A DNA stretch of 44,192 nucleotides from DASTPP01 sp035762175 (lineage in GTDB: Bacteria > Myxococcota_A > Polyangia > Polyangiales > Polyangiaceae), in contig DASTPP010000122.1 in NCBI GenBank assembly GCA_035762175.1, positions 1 to 44,192 of the forward strand. The letters are read 5' to 3'. Both the position numbers and the translations under genes were made by a program. Below the pieces are notes generated by a model. It made no database searches. It worked only from the letters and a program-made list of their open reading frames with translations, and had not been told where the DNA came from. Position 1 is the stretch's first letter. The number at the start of each line of letters is the position of its first letter. Positions 1 through 12,758 of the stretch are shown here, piece after piece.

Positions 1-8
1 TGTCGACC

Positions 9-67
9 GACGCGCCGACGGCCGCGCGTTCACACCGCGATCGTGAACGCGCGGCCGTCGGCGTGTC
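9..67. terminator. Long hairpin at the window edge, probable terminator
   Basis: A perfect 20-bp inverted repeat (14-33 against 43-62) encloses a 9-nt loop and extends outward to about 25 bp with one mismatch. No T-run follows on either strand. Its position ahead of a lipoprotein gene suggests the terminator of a gene beyond the left edge. The geometry is the same as the hairpin at 32577-32625. Confidence 0.55.
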
Positions 68-104
68 CGCGCGCCGTGGGCCCCCACCTCTCGGGTTACG
101 TTGC

Positions 105-449
105 ATGAAGACCTCCCCGTCGATCTCGCCTTCTGCTCGCCCTTGTGTCGCCGCGGCGGCGCTGCTGCTGGCCGCCTGCGCGAGCAGCAGCCCGCCGCCG
201 GCCGCCCCGGCCGCCGCGCGGCCCGCTCCGCCCGAGGGGGCGGCCGTCGCGCCCCCCGGGCCTTTCGGCCCCAGGCTCTTGCCGCCCGGCCTGCCGCTGC
301 CGGCGCTGCCGCCCGAGCTGGCGCGCACCGGGCTGCCCGTCGACCTTCTCGGGGGCGGCGCGCCCTGGCAGGCGGCGGCGGGTGCGTGCGGTGGGGGGCG
401 GGCGCGCCGGCCCGAGAGCGCCCTGGTCGCGGGGGCGCGACGGCGCTAA
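105..449 (+). CDS. Small putative lipoprotein
   Basis: The protein has 114 residues. The start chosen is the ATG giving MKTSPSISPSARPC, because it is followed by a hydrophobic stretch and a lipobox (LLLAAC, Cys about residue 25), as expected for a signal-peptidase-II substrate. An upstream in-frame ATG at 63 would bury the signal peptide and lies inside the hairpin. The mature part is Pro/Ala/Gly-rich and short, with no recognisable domain, so the function is unknown. It ends about 40 nt before the next gene and may be co-transcribed with it. The C-terminal third has many Arg/Gly codons and could be out of frame. Confidence 0.45.
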   Translation: MKTSPSISPSARPCVAAAALLLAACASSSPPPAAPAAARPAPPEGAAVAPPGPFGPRLLPPGLPLPALPPELARTGLPVDLLGGGAPWQAAAGACGGGRARRPESALVAGARRR

Positions 450-488
450 ACCCGCCGCCCGGCCGCGCGCGGCCCGAATGGAGAGGCC

Positions 489-1217
489 ATGGCAGCCGAC
501 GACCGACGGAGCGGTTCGACCGTAATTCAGCGCAAGAGCGAGCGTGGCGCCCGCCCGGCGGCGGCGAAGGTGCCCCGCGGAGGGGGCTCGGCGCGCCACC
601 CGAACCTCACCCAGTTCGTCGAGGCCGGCGGCGTGGTCGGGGTGTCGTACCGGCGCGGCCGGTATCTGCTCTCGGCCGCGAGTGAGGCCGTCGAGGGGCG
701 CGAGGCGGTGGGCATGGTGCTGACGTACGGGTCGCTCGACGACGCCCTCGACGATCTCGAGGCCTGCGCCGCCGAGTGTGTTCGGCAGATGAGCGAGGGC
801 GTGGCGCCGGGCGAGCGAGGCGCTACGAAAAAGAAAGCGGGCAAGGCCGCGGTGGAGAAGGCGACGAAGGCGGCCGGCGGCGCCGCGAAGGGCAAGGCGG
901 CTGGCGCCGCCGCGAAGAAGGCGGCTGGCGCCGCCGCGAAGAAGGCGGGCGAGGCGGTCGGCGGCGCCGCGAAGAGGGCGGGCGAGGCGGTCGGCGGCGC
1001 GAAGAGGGGGGGCAAGGCGCCCGCGGCCGGCGCCGCGGGGGCCGGGACGGGGCCTGCGCGCGAACGCCCTCGACGCGGGCGGGGGTCGGCGACCCGCCCG
1101 CGCGCCGGCCGGGCGGCGCCGGGGGGTCGGGCGGTTTTACGCCGCGTCCGCCGCGCGGGAGGGGGCGCCGTCGAATCGGCCGCGCGGGGTAGACTTTCTG
1201 TCGGCCGCGGGGGCACG
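489..1217 (+). CDS. Histone-H1-like Ala/Lys-rich protein, frame open into the next gene
   Basis: The start ATG is preceded by a purine-rich GGAGAGG site. Residues about 35-105 form a compact segment (HPNLTQFVEAGG to CVRQMSEG) that I do not recognise. From about residue 110 the protein is an Ala/Lys/Gly-rich tail with KKAG and AAAKKA repeats like bacterial histone-H1-like (HctA/AlgP) tails, suggesting nonspecific DNA binding. No stop occurs before the isochorismatase gene, so formally the frame runs on to 1865. Between about 1050 and 1210 this frame uses unusual codons (TTA, AGA, CTT, TCT), while another frame keeps high third-position GC and stops at 1190-1192. A frameshift near 1050 is therefore likely; the true 3' end is uncertain. 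Confidence 0.45.
1190..1195 (+). promoter_or_regulatory. -10 element TAGACT for isochorismatase gene
   Basis: TAGACT preceded by GG lies 22 nt before the ATG at 1218 and resembles the GC-TAnnnT elements in front of other genes in this window. No -35 is visible. It argues that the isochorismatase is a separate transcription unit. Confidence 0.35.
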
Positions 1218-1865
1218 ATGGCGCGCCCTGCCATGGCACGACGGGTGAGCGAGCGACGCGGCAACGACGACGACCTGCGCTGTGGCATCGGCGTGGTGCT
1301 CGTCGACGTCATCAACACCTTCGACTTCGAAGGCTCGGCGGGCCTCGTCAGGGCCGCGGCGAGGGCGGCGCCGGCCATCGAGCGGCTCGCGGCGCGCGCC
1401 CGCGCGAAGCGCGTGCCCGTCATCTACGTGAACGACAACTTCGGCCGCTGGCGCTCTGACTTCAAGGCGACCTTGCGCCTATGCACCGAGCCCCAGAACC
1501 AGGGCCGGCGGGTGGCCGAGCGCCTGCGCCCGCACGAAGAAGACTACTTCGTGCTCAAGCCCCAGCATTCGGGCTTCTATTCGACCACGCTCGAGCTCCT
1601 GCTCAACCACCTCGGCGTGCACACGCTCGTGCTGGCCGGCTTCGCCACCAACCTCTGCGTGGTCTTCACGGCCAATGACGCCCACATGCGCGGCTACCAC
1701 CTGTTCGTGCCCGCCGACTGCACGGCGTCGAACACCCCGGCCCTCACCCGGGCCGCGCTCGCGCACGTCAAGACCGCGCTCGGGGCCGACATTCGGCGCG
1801 GGGCTGCCATCGACTTGGCGCGCCCGGGGCACACCGCCAAGAAGCCCCGCGGCCAGCCCTTCTGA
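1218..1865 (+). CDS. Isochorismatase-family cysteine hydrolase
   Basis: The 215-residue product has the alpha/beta fold of the isochorismatase/nicotinamidase superfamily. The catalytic triad is visible: Asp30 in VVLVDV, Lys114 in VLKPQHSGFY and Cys147 in FATNLC. Members hydrolyse isochorismate, nicotinamide, N-carbamoyl compounds or related amides; the substrate cannot be told from the sequence or neighbours. Length fits the family (about 180-220). The start at MARPAM is chosen because upstream sequence is low-complexity and a -10-like element precedes it; MARRVS at 1233 is an alternative. The reading frame is continuous with the H1-like gene upstream, so a fusion protein cannot be excluded. 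Confidence 0.8.
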   Translation: MARPAMARRVSERRGNDDDLRCGIGVVLVDVINTFDFEGSAGLVRAAARAAPAIERLAARARAKRVPVIYVNDNFGRWRSDFKATLRLCTEPQNQGRRVAERLRPHEEDYFVLKPQHSGFYSTTLELLLNHLGVHTLVLAGFATNLCVVFTANDAHMRGYHLFVPADCTASNTPALTRAALAHVKTALGADIRRGAAIDLARPGHTAKKPRGQPF

Positions 1866-2109
1866 GCCCCGCGTCGCCCGAGAGGGCACCGCCGCGCGAG
1901 CCCGCCGATCGGGCGAGGGCGCGAGTCGCCGTCGCCCCGGGTCGGCCCGGTCGGCGAGGCGCTCGGCCTGCTTGCTGAGCGCGGGGGCTTGGCGACGCGG
2001 GGGCGGGCGCGCTCCGGGCGGGCAAGGGCACCCGCCGCTCGGATTCGAGCGATTACTTGGGTTGCTGCGCCCCAGAATCGCCCCGCGTGGCGCAGCCCTC
2101 GGCGGTACC

Positions 2110-2128
2110 TTCCGTGGTTGCCACGGAA
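2110..2128 (-). terminator. Small hairpin after the XRE gene
   Basis: An 8-bp perfect inverted repeat (TTCCGTGG / CCACGGAA) with a 3-nt loop lies just 3' of the XRE regulator. On the minus strand it follows the stop codon by about 28 nt. It partly overlaps an operator-like repeat, so it may be a terminator, a binding site, or both. Confidence 0.4.
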
Positions 2129-2141
2129 ACCAAAGATTCCA
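2117..2141. repeat. Operator-like 25-bp repeat, copy A
   Basis: This 25-bp segment matches 2606-2630 at 21 of 25 positions; both begin GTTGCCA and share the core AAACCAAAG. The two copies bracket the XRE regulator gene, one 3' and one 5'. The arrangement suggests binding sites for that regulator. Confidence 0.45.
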
Positions 2142-2155
2142 ACGGGCGAGTATTT

Positions 2156-2560
2156 TTATGGCAGTTTGTCGTACACGGCCTGAAGGTGTAGGCCACGCTC
2201 GATCCACTGCTCGACGGTCCACGTCGTTGGCGGACGTTCGGCGCGGAGGGCTTTCTTCACGAGTGGCGACAAGCGGTCGCCGAGGAGGGTGAAGGCCTGG
2301 GTGAGGGCTGGCGGGTCGCCTCCGGCGGAGACCCCGGGCTCGGGCTCGCCTTCGCCCGTTATCAGCCAGTTGAGATCGACGCCGGCCGCGTCGGCGATCT
2401 TGCGAGCGGACGAAGAGGTGAGGCCATTCTGGTCGCCTCGCTCGCCCTTGAGGAGCAACCCAATGTAGGTGTGACTGAGCCCTGCGTTCTTGGCGAGCTC
2501 TCGGGCCGAGAGGTTACGGGCGCCCAAAATCCAGTCGATTCGTTCGGCGAGGGTGAGCAC
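2156..2560 (-). CDS. XRE-family HTH transcriptional regulator
   Basis: The protein has 134 residues and starts at GTG, behind an AGGGGGG stretch. The N-terminal 60 residues are a Cro/C1-type helix-turn-helix (ERIDWILGARNLSARELAKNAGLSHTYIGLLLKGERG), followed by the typical ARKIADAAGVDLNWLITGEG extension of phage-repressor-like regulators. The C-terminal half (residues 75-134) is short and unrecognised, with no protease domain. The gene is divergent from the small hypothetical gene at 2719, with a shared 160-bp control region containing operator-like copy B. Autoregulation and control of the divergent gene are inferred. Local GC is lower than in flanking genes, hinting at transfer. Confidence 0.85.
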   Translation of the reverse strand: MLTLAERIDWILGARNLSARELAKNAGLSHTYIGLLLKGERGDQNGLTSSSARKIADAAGVDLNWLITGEGEPEPGVSAGGDPPALTQAFTLLGDRLSPLVKKALRAERPPTTWTVEQWIERGLHLQAVYDKLP

Positions 2561-2605
2561 CCCCCTGCAGTACTTGTTGCCGGGTCGAGGGCCACCTAAT
2601 CTTAA

Positions 2606-2634
2606 GTTGCCAGTGAAACCAAAGGTGCCATAAT
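2606..2634 (+). promoter_or_regulatory. Operator-like repeat copy B overlapping a promoter
   Basis: The 25-bp repeat (2606-2630) contains TTGCCA at 2607-2612, spaced 16 nt from CATAAT at 2629-2634, a plausible sigma-70 promoter reading toward the gene at 2719. A protein bound to the repeat would cover both hexamers, so repression by the divergent XRE regulator is a natural model. The element also lies 46 bp upstream of the regulator's own start codon. Confidence 0.5.
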
Positions 2635-2718
2635 GAGGGGCGTGAAAACGATAGAACGGAGACGCTCGTGTGCCCGAAACCTGCTCGTGGCGGTCGAGCC
2701 AGCCTCGCGGGGGGTCAG

Positions 2719-3033
2719 GTGACGACCCCGACGCCCCTTTTGCCGCCCCCCATCGAGTACGTCGTCGCCCTCATTTCGCCGACGTTGCATACTGAGTTCG
2801 TCGTCCGGCGAGGCGACGACGACGGCGCCCTTTGGTACGTCGGCCGGGTCGACAGGGCCCTTCCGTTCCCGACCTGGGATGCGGCCGAAGAAGCGGCCGC
2901 CATGGTTCGAGCCGCGCCGGTCGGCGACATTTACCGGGTCGTGGTCCTGCCTACCCAGGTCGGCCAGCCGGTCGAGTACGAGCGGCCGCCCCGCCCCTGG
3001 TACCGCAGGCTGCTCACTCGGCTTGGGCTCTGA
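2719..3033 (+). CDS. Hypothetical protein beside XRE regulator
   Basis: A 104-residue protein starting at GTG (VTTPTPLLPPP), placed behind a GGGGGG-containing stretch; an in-frame GTG at 2668 would add 17 residues and lies nearer the predicted promoter. The body reads as a small mixed alpha/beta protein (YVVALISPTLHTEFVVRRGDDDGALWYVGRVDRALPFPTWDAAEEAAAMVRA) ending in a basic, Trp/Arg-rich tail. I do not recognise the family. Its divergent position next to a phage-repressor-like regulator suggests that it is the regulated partner. Confidence 0.6.
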   Translation: MTTPTPLLPPPIEYVVALISPTLHTEFVVRRGDDDGALWYVGRVDRALPFPTWDAAEEAAAMVRAAPVGDIYRVVVLPTQVGQPVEYERPPRPWYRRLLTRLGL

Positions 3034-3329
3034 CCGCTTTCGTCGGCCCCGAGCTCGGAGCCGCGCCCCCCCCGAAGGTGACTCGAGCCAACCAGCCTCG
3101 GCTCCGGAAGACCCCTGGCTCGGTATCGAAGATTGCCGATAGAAGGCAGCTGCTATGGCGAAGAAGCCCGGCGGCCCGGGTGCCCGGCGGCGCCCCCCGC
3201 AGGCCGGTCGGCGGCGGCGGGCGAGGCGCCGCGCCCTCGAAGGCGGGCGGCGCCGGGCGCGGGCCGAGGGCCGGCGGCCTCGGGCCGTCTTTCGAGAACA
3301 CCGCGCGGGGCGGCGTTGTCTCTTCTTTG
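3034..3329. other. Intergenic region with an uncertain small ORF
   Basis: Between the hypothetical gene and the tRNA lies about 300 bp. An ATG at 3155 begins MAKKPGGPG behind a GAAGG site, but this frame soon becomes Arg-rich and runs into the tRNA. A neighbouring frame keeps high third-position GC up to about 3310. A small basic protein with a frameshift is possible; I do not call a gene. Confidence 0.25.
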
Positions 3330-3403
3330 CGTCCCCAGCGGGATTCGAACCCGCGTTACAGGCGTGAAAGGCCAGTGTCCTGGGCCGACTAGACGATGGG
3401 GAC
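3330..3403 (-). tRNA. tRNA-Glu (anticodon TTC)
   Basis: The minus strand folds into a full cloverleaf. The acceptor arm pairs GTCCCC with GGGGAC, with G as discriminator; the D arm is GTCTAGTCGGCCCAGGAC, the anticodon loop CTTTCAC carries TTC, and the T arm contains GGTTCGAATCC. It closely matches bacterial tRNA-Glu. CCA is not encoded (the flank reads CA). The gene lies downstream of pnp on the same strand, separated by a hairpin. Confidence 0.95.
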
Positions 3404-3422
3404 GGGCCGGAAAGGCGCTAAC

Positions 3423-3451
3423 GGCGGGGCGGAGCCTATCGGCGCCCCGCC
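3423..3451 (-). terminator. Probable pnp terminator hairpin
   Basis: An 8-bp perfect inverted repeat (GGCGGGGC / GCCCCGCC) with a 13-nt loop lies between the pnp stop codon and tRNA-Glu. No T-run follows. It probably ends the rpsO-pnp transcript or stabilises its 3' end. Confidence 0.45.
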
Positions 3452-3467
3452 CCGTTCGCAAGCGAAT

Positions 3468-5693
<2,226 letters not shown>

Positions 5694-5878
5694 CGGGCTC
5701 CGTTTTCGGCGGCCCGCACGCCGCGCGGCCGCCGACCTGCCGGTCCGTCCGGCTTGACGCGGGCCCGCCTGGCGGTCTTCTTCCTCGGTGCAAGCGGCCG
5801 AGGCCGGGGGGCGTCGGGGGCTTGCAGCGAAGACGAAGTCGCGCCGCACACTCGGGCGCCGATTACGGGTCGAGAGGG

Positions 5879-5906
5879 GGGCGGGGGCCGCTCGCGGCCG
5901 CCGCCC
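5879..5906 (-). promoter_or_regulatory. rpsO-pnp intergenic hairpin
   Basis: A 12-bp stem with one mismatch and a 4-nt CGAG loop lies 30 nt after the rpsO stop. In enterobacteria a hairpin at this place is cut by RNase III and lets PNPase autoregulate its own mRNA; it may have that role here, or act as a partial rpsO terminator. The role is inferred from position only. Confidence 0.5.
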
Positions 5907-5935
5907 GGGTGGGGACAGAGGACGAGGGGGCGGGT

Positions 5936-6205
5936 CTACTTGCGCAGGTTGAGCGCGCTGACGATGGTGCGGTAGCGCTCGACGTCGGTGCGCTTGAGGT
6001 AGTCGAGCAGGCGGCGGCGCTGGCCGACGAGCTTGAGCAGGCCGCGGCGCGAGGCGTGGTCCTTGACGTGCACCTTGAAGTGGTCGGTCAGGTAGACGAT
6101 GCGCTCGGTCAGGAGGGCGATCTGCACCTCGGACGAGCCCGTGTCGGCCTCGTGCTGCTTGTACTTGTCGACGATCTGGGCTTTCTGCTGGGTGTGAAGG
6201 GCCAT
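5936..6205 (-). CDS. rpsO: 30S ribosomal protein S15
   Basis: The 89-residue protein matches S15 along its whole length (MALHTQQKAQIVDKYKQHEADTGSSEVQIALLTERI to RYRTIVSALNLRK), including the conserved DTGSSEVQIALLT and HxKDHxSRRGLL rRNA-binding helices. S15 binds 16S rRNA early in assembly of the platform. The start MALHTQ agrees with the family. A near-consensus promoter lies upstream and the leader would be about 80 nt, long enough for the translational feedback by S15 known in other bacteria. pnp follows. Confidence 0.98.
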   Translation of the reverse strand: MALHTQQKAQIVDKYKQHEADTGSSEVQIALLTERIVYLTDHFKVHVKDHASRRGLLKLVGQRRRLLDYLKRTDVERYRTIVSALNLRK

Positions 6206-6293
6206 TCGGACGCCGTTTCTTGCGTGACGCCCGGGCAACAGGGTGCGGCCCAAGTGCGCGCGCCCCCGTCAGCCCGGGCCGGAGAGGGGTCGC

Positions 6294-6321
6294 ACTATAC
6301 GAATCCGCGGCCGGCCGTCAA
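6294..6321 (-). promoter_or_regulatory. rpsO-pnp promoter TTGACG-16-TATAGT
   Basis: On the minus strand TTGACG (6321-6316) is spaced 16 nt from TATAGT (6299-6294), the best sigma-70 promoter in the window. Transcription would start near 6287, leaving a leader of about 80 nt before the rpsO ATG. Confidence 0.75.
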
Positions 6322-6330
6322 CGCCCGGCC

Positions 6331-6413
6331 CCCCCGCGCGCCCGGGCCCCCGCGCGCCGCGCTCGAGGGGCACGGCGCCGACGCTGCCGGCCCCCGCGCG
6401 CCCGGGCCCCCGC
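6331..6413. repeat. 23-bp perfect direct repeat, 60 bp apart
   Basis: The segment 6331-6353 recurs exactly at 6391-6413. It is almost pure G+C and non-coding. No function is apparent. Confidence 0.6.
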
Positions 6414-6560
6414 CGGGCTCGCGCCCGAGCTCGGGCCCGGAGCGCCGGCGGGGCGCGCGCCGGCGGCAGAACGAGGCTGCCGATTGACGCGCCCGCGCCC
6501 CCATGACGCGAAGGGGCGCGTCGGCCCGCCCAAGGGCTACCCGCCCGGTCGAAGGCCCGC

Positions 6561-6566
6561 TAGTCT
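6561..6566 (+). promoter_or_regulatory. -10 element TAGTCT for kinase gene
   Basis: GC-TAGTCT ends 10 nt before the kinase ATG. With a normal start-site distance the leader would be only a few bases, and no Shine-Dalgarno sequence is present. No -35 is seen at 16-18 nt. Confidence 0.5.
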
Positions 6567-6576
6567 ATCCGACCGG

Positions 6577-8319
<1,743 letters not shown>

Positions 8320-8342
8320 GGCGCTAGAACGCGCTCCCGCGC

Positions 8343-9566
8343 ATGGCGCCCTCCCCTGCCCCCGCGCGCGCCCCCGTCGCGCGCCTCCTCGCGCCCGCGC
8401 TCGCCGCGCTGGGCTTCGCCGCCGCCCTCTCCGAAGCCGCGTGCGGCGACGACCCCTTGCCCCGCTCGTACCTCGGCGGGGGCGGCGCCCCCCCGTCCGG
8501 CAGCACCTACGGCAGGCCCTTCGTGCCCGGCTCCCCCGGCAGCGCCGGCGGCGGTCAGGGGGGCGAGGGCGGCGGCGCACCGTCGGTCGCGCTGCGCAGC
8601 TCGGCCGCGATCCGCTGCGCCTCCGCCCCGCTCGATCTCGACGCCCCGGCCCTCTCGGCGGTCGGCGCGTTGGGCGTTCGCGAGGGGGCCGTCGACGCGG
8701 CTTTCGGGGGCGAGGGCTACCGGGTCACGCCCTCGGCGGCCTGCTTGGCGGCGGGCGGCGCGGGCGGCGCGGCGGGCGCGGGCGGCGCGGCGGGCGCGGG
8801 CGGCGCGGCGGGCGCGGGCGAGTTCGCCCCGGTGGGCGGGTTGCCCGACCAGACCGTCGCCTGGGCCCCGCTGCCCAGCGGCCGGCGCGTCGCGGTCACC
8901 CACGAGGCCCTCGTGCTGCTCGATCCGGGCGGCATCGAGCTCACCCGCTGCGCGCTCGGCGCCTCGGCCGGCCCGGGGCCGAAGCGGCGCCGCGCCGCCT
9001 TCGACCCGGCGAACCCGCTGCACGCCTGGGTCGTCGACGGCAGCGCCACCCTTTACGAGGGGCTCTTGCGCGAAGATCCGTCCGGGGGCGCGAGCTGCGA
9101 GTCGGCGCTCGAGGTGAGCGCGGGCGAGCCGGTCGCCCTGCGCGACGTCGCCGCGGGCGGGGCGCCGGGGCAGATCTGGCTCGCGGTCGTCGCCTCGAGC
9201 AGCACCGAGGGCTCGCTCGCGCAGGTCTGGCGCGCCACCCGCGGCGCCGCCGCCCTCGCCGTCGACCTGCGCTGGCCCGGGCGCACGGGCGGCTGCGCGG
9301 CCGGCGGCCTGGTCTCGGCCGACGCCGTCGCCGGGCTGCCGGGCGGCGGCGTCGCGGTCGCCGACGGCGGCTGCGGCGCGGTCGTGCGCTTCGGCGCGCC
9401 GCTCTCGCCCCTCGATCGCGCCACGCTGCCCGCCGGCGAGGCCCCGCGCGCCCTCGCCGCGGCCCCCGACGGCTCGCTCTTCGTCGCGAGCGCGATCGAG
9501 CGGCTGCCCGGCTCGCGCGTCGGCCTCTGGCGGGTGCCCCCCGCCGCGGCCGCGGGCGCCGACTGA
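8343..9566 (+). CDS. Secreted lipoprotein, probable beta-propeller
   Basis: A 407-residue protein with an N-terminal hydrophobic segment and a candidate lipobox (SEAACGDDP, Cys about residue 34), then a Gly/Ser/Pro linker and a second Gly/Ala linker (GAGGAA three times, about residues 139-158). The C-terminal 240 residues contain repeated short strands and motifs such as QTVAWAPLPSGRRVAV, DVAAGGAPGQIWLAVV, ADAVAGLPGGGVAVADGGCG and ALAAAPDGSLFVAS, resembling an NHL/SMP-30-like beta-propeller. This is inference from repeat periodicity, and no catalytic residues can be named. Likely outer-membrane or surface anchored. Gly-linker lipoproteins of this kind are frequent in Sorangiineae. Confidence 0.7.
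   Translation: MAPSPAPARAPVARLLAPALAALGFAAALSEAACGDDPLPRSYLGGGGAPPSGSTYGRPFVPGSPGSAGGGQGGEGGGAPSVALRSSAAIRCASAPLDLDAPALSAVGALGVREGAVDAAFGGEGYRVTPSAACLAAGGAGGAAGAGGAAGAGGAAGAGEFAPVGGLPDQTVAWAPLPSGRRVAVTHEALVLLDPGGIELTRCALGASAGPGPKRRRAAFDPANPLHAWVVDGSATLYEGLLREDPSGGASCESALEVSAGEPVALRDVAAGGAPGQIWLAVVASSSTEGSLAQVWRATRGAAALAVDLRWPGRTGGCAAGGLVSADAVAGLPGGGVAVADGGCGAVVRFGAPLSPLDRATLPAGEAPRALAAAPDGSLFVASAIERLPGSRVGLWRVPPAAAAGAD
8761..8814 (+). repeat. 18-bp tandem repeat x3 coding for GAGGAA
   Basis: Three identical 18-bp units encode the Gly/Ala linker of the lipoprotein. Exact identity, including third positions, points to recent slippage and likely length variation between strains. Confidence 0.75.
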
Positions 9567-9618
9567 GGCGGGCCGCGGCGAGGGGGCGCGGCCGCCGACC
9601 GAGGCGGGCCGCGGCGAG
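9558..9618 (+). repeat. Stop-codon echo of the propeller lipoprotein gene
   Basis: The 25 bp around the stop codon (9558-9582) recur 36 bp downstream at 9594-9618 with a single difference: the TGA stop has become CGA. One of seven such cases in the window. Confidence 0.75.
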
Positions 9619-9663
9619 AGAGCGCGGGCCGCGGGCGCCCGCCGCGCGCCCCGGCGCGGGCGC

Positions 9664-11274
<1,611 letters not shown>

Positions 11275-11459
11275 GACTTCGCGGCGCCCGCGTGCCATTG
11301 GGCCGGGGTGGGCGCAACCCCCGGGCGCCCCATCATGCGCACGCCCCCGGCGCCCCGCACGCCCCCTTCGCCGTCTTCGGCCCCGGCCGCAGCGCGACCT
11401 CGGCCGCCCCGGGCCGCGCCGGGCCCGCCCGGGCGCCCGCAGGCTCTCGCCCGACGGGC

Positions 11460-12758
11460 CTAACGCCGCCGCTTGCCGCCGCCGCCCTCGCGTCCGCCCC
11501 GCCCCGCCCGCGCGGGGCCGTCGAAGTGCTCGGCCCCGTCCGCACGAGCCGCCCTGCCGTGCCCCCTCGAAGCGTCCCCGCGCCCCGGCCCGCCGAAGCG
11601 TCCGCCCTCGGCCGCCGGCCGCGAGCGCGGGGGCCGCGCGAAGCCCTCATCGCCCCCTCGCGCTGAGCGCGACGGCCGCTCGGCACGCTCGTCGCCCCCC
11701 CGGCCCGAGCGCGACGGCCGCGCGAAGCCCTCATCGCCCCCCCGGCCCGAGCGCGACGGCCGCTCGAAACGGCCCGCGCCCGCCGGGCTCGACGGCCGCT
11801 CGAAGCGCCCCCCGCGCACCGGGCGCGAGGGCCGCTCGGCCCCCCCCGCCCGATCGTCGAAGCGCCCCGCCCCGCGCCGCGCCGGCCCGCCGAAGCGCCC
11901 CGGACGCTCGTCGCCCGCCGCCCCGCCGGAGCGCCCCGCAGGGCCCCGGCCCGCCGATTGACCCGAGCGCCCCCCACCCGGCCGCTCGCCGAAGCGGTTC
12001 GTAGGGCCCCCGCCCCGTGCCTCATCGAAGCGGCCCGCGCGCCCCCCGCGCGGCGCCTCGCCGGAGCGGCCCGCGCCCCTCCCGCGCGGCGCCTCGCCGG
12101 AGCGGCCCGCGCCCCCCCCGCGCGGCTCCCCGCCGGAGCGGCTCGTGCGGCCCCCGCGCGGCGCCTCGCCGGAGCGGCTCGTGCGCCCCTCGCGCGGCGC
12201 CTCGTCGAAGCGTCCCGCGCCCGCCGAGCGCGCGCCCCAGCCTTCGCTGCGCCCGTAGCCCCGAGCCGCGCCCGGCGCGCGTTCGCCCGCGCCGCCCCGC
12301 GGCATCGCTCGGGCGCCCGACTCGCCTCGGCCCGGAGCGCCGCGCGAGGTCGAACGTTTCGCGCGCGACTTCAAGCCCGACGCGGCCTTGCGCGCCGTCG
12401 CCCCGCCCTTGCCCGCCCCTTTCGACCCCTTCGAGGCGCCGGGCGCCGCTTTTTTGCGATCGATCGCCTCGGGCGCCGGCAGCTTGCCCTCGACCCGGGG
12501 TCGGAAGAGCAGCACCGTGCGCCCGAGCAGCTGCACGAGCGAGGCGCCCGCGCCCTCGGCGAGCTCTTGCGCGCTCTCGCGCCGCTCGGCCGGCGCCTCG
12601 GTGCCGATGCGCACCTTGACGAGCTCGTGATCGTTCAAGGCTTGCTGCGTCGCCCGCACCAGGGCAGGCGTTACCCCTTCCTTTCCCACTTGCACGAGCG
12701 GCCGAAGTGAATGGCCCAACGCACGGAGGTACTGCGTGTCTTTCGAAGAAAGCGGCAT
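11460..12758 (-). CDS. YhbY-domain RNA-binding protein with long RG-rich tail
   Basis: Residues 1-96 align with the CRS1/YhbY domain (LSSKDTQYLRALGHSLRPLVQVGKEGVT, HELVKVRIGTE, VQLLGRTVLLFRP); E. coli YhbY is only 97 residues and is a pre-50S ribosome-associated assembly factor. Here a tail of about 335 residues follows: a Lys/Ala/Gly segment, then a low-complexity Arg/Gly/Ser/Pro region built from repeats such as RSGEAPRGG and GRFERPSRSGRGGDE. The charge and RGG-like content suggest multivalent RNA binding or condensate behaviour, which is inference. The start MPLSSKD agrees with the family. The 5' end overlaps the divergent gene by 23 bp, which is unusual. Confidence 0.85.
   Translation of the reverse strand: MPLSSKDTQYLRALGHSLRPLVQVGKEGVTPALVRATQQALNDHELVKVRIGTEAPAERRESAQELAEGAGASLVQLLGRTVLLFRPRVEGKLPAPEAIDRKKAAPGASKGSKGAGKGGATARKAASGLKSRAKRSTSRGAPGRGESGARAMPRGGAGERAPGAARGYGRSEGWGARSAGAGRFDEAPREGRTSRSGEAPRGGRTSRSGGEPRGGGAGRSGEAPRGRGAGRSGEAPRGGRAGRFDEARGGGPTNRFGERPGGGRSGQSAGRGPAGRSGGAAGDERPGRFGGPARRGAGRFDDRAGGAERPSRPVRGGRFERPSSPAGAGRFERPSRSGRGGDEGFARPSRSGRGGDERAERPSRSARGGDEGFARPPRSRPAAEGGRFGGPGRGDASRGHGRAARADGAEHFDGPARAGRGGREGGGGKRRR
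12040..12215 (-). repeat. 39-bp-class coding repeats in the YhbY tail
   Basis: About five degenerate units of roughly 36-39 bp encode GEAPRGG(R)TSRS-like segments of the YhbY protein tail. Purely repetitive and in frame; likely length-variable. Confidence 0.55.

Larger units (their letters stand above)
6206..6576. other. Divergent control region between rpsO and kinase gene
   Basis: No gene is seen in this 371-bp stretch. It holds the rpsO promoter (6294-6321), the short kinase promoter (6561-6566) and an extreme GC tract with a perfect 23-bp direct repeat. Confidence 0.6.

Noticed and set aside
2606..2630. A sigma-54 promoter (TGGCAC...) on the minus strand
   Set aside because: The TGGCAC matches the -24 box, but no TTGC-type -12 box is found at the required spacing.
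3155..3367. 70-codon frame starting MAKKPGG
   Set aside because: Runs into the tRNA-Glu gene and turns into Arg-rich filler; at most the start of a frameshifted small gene.
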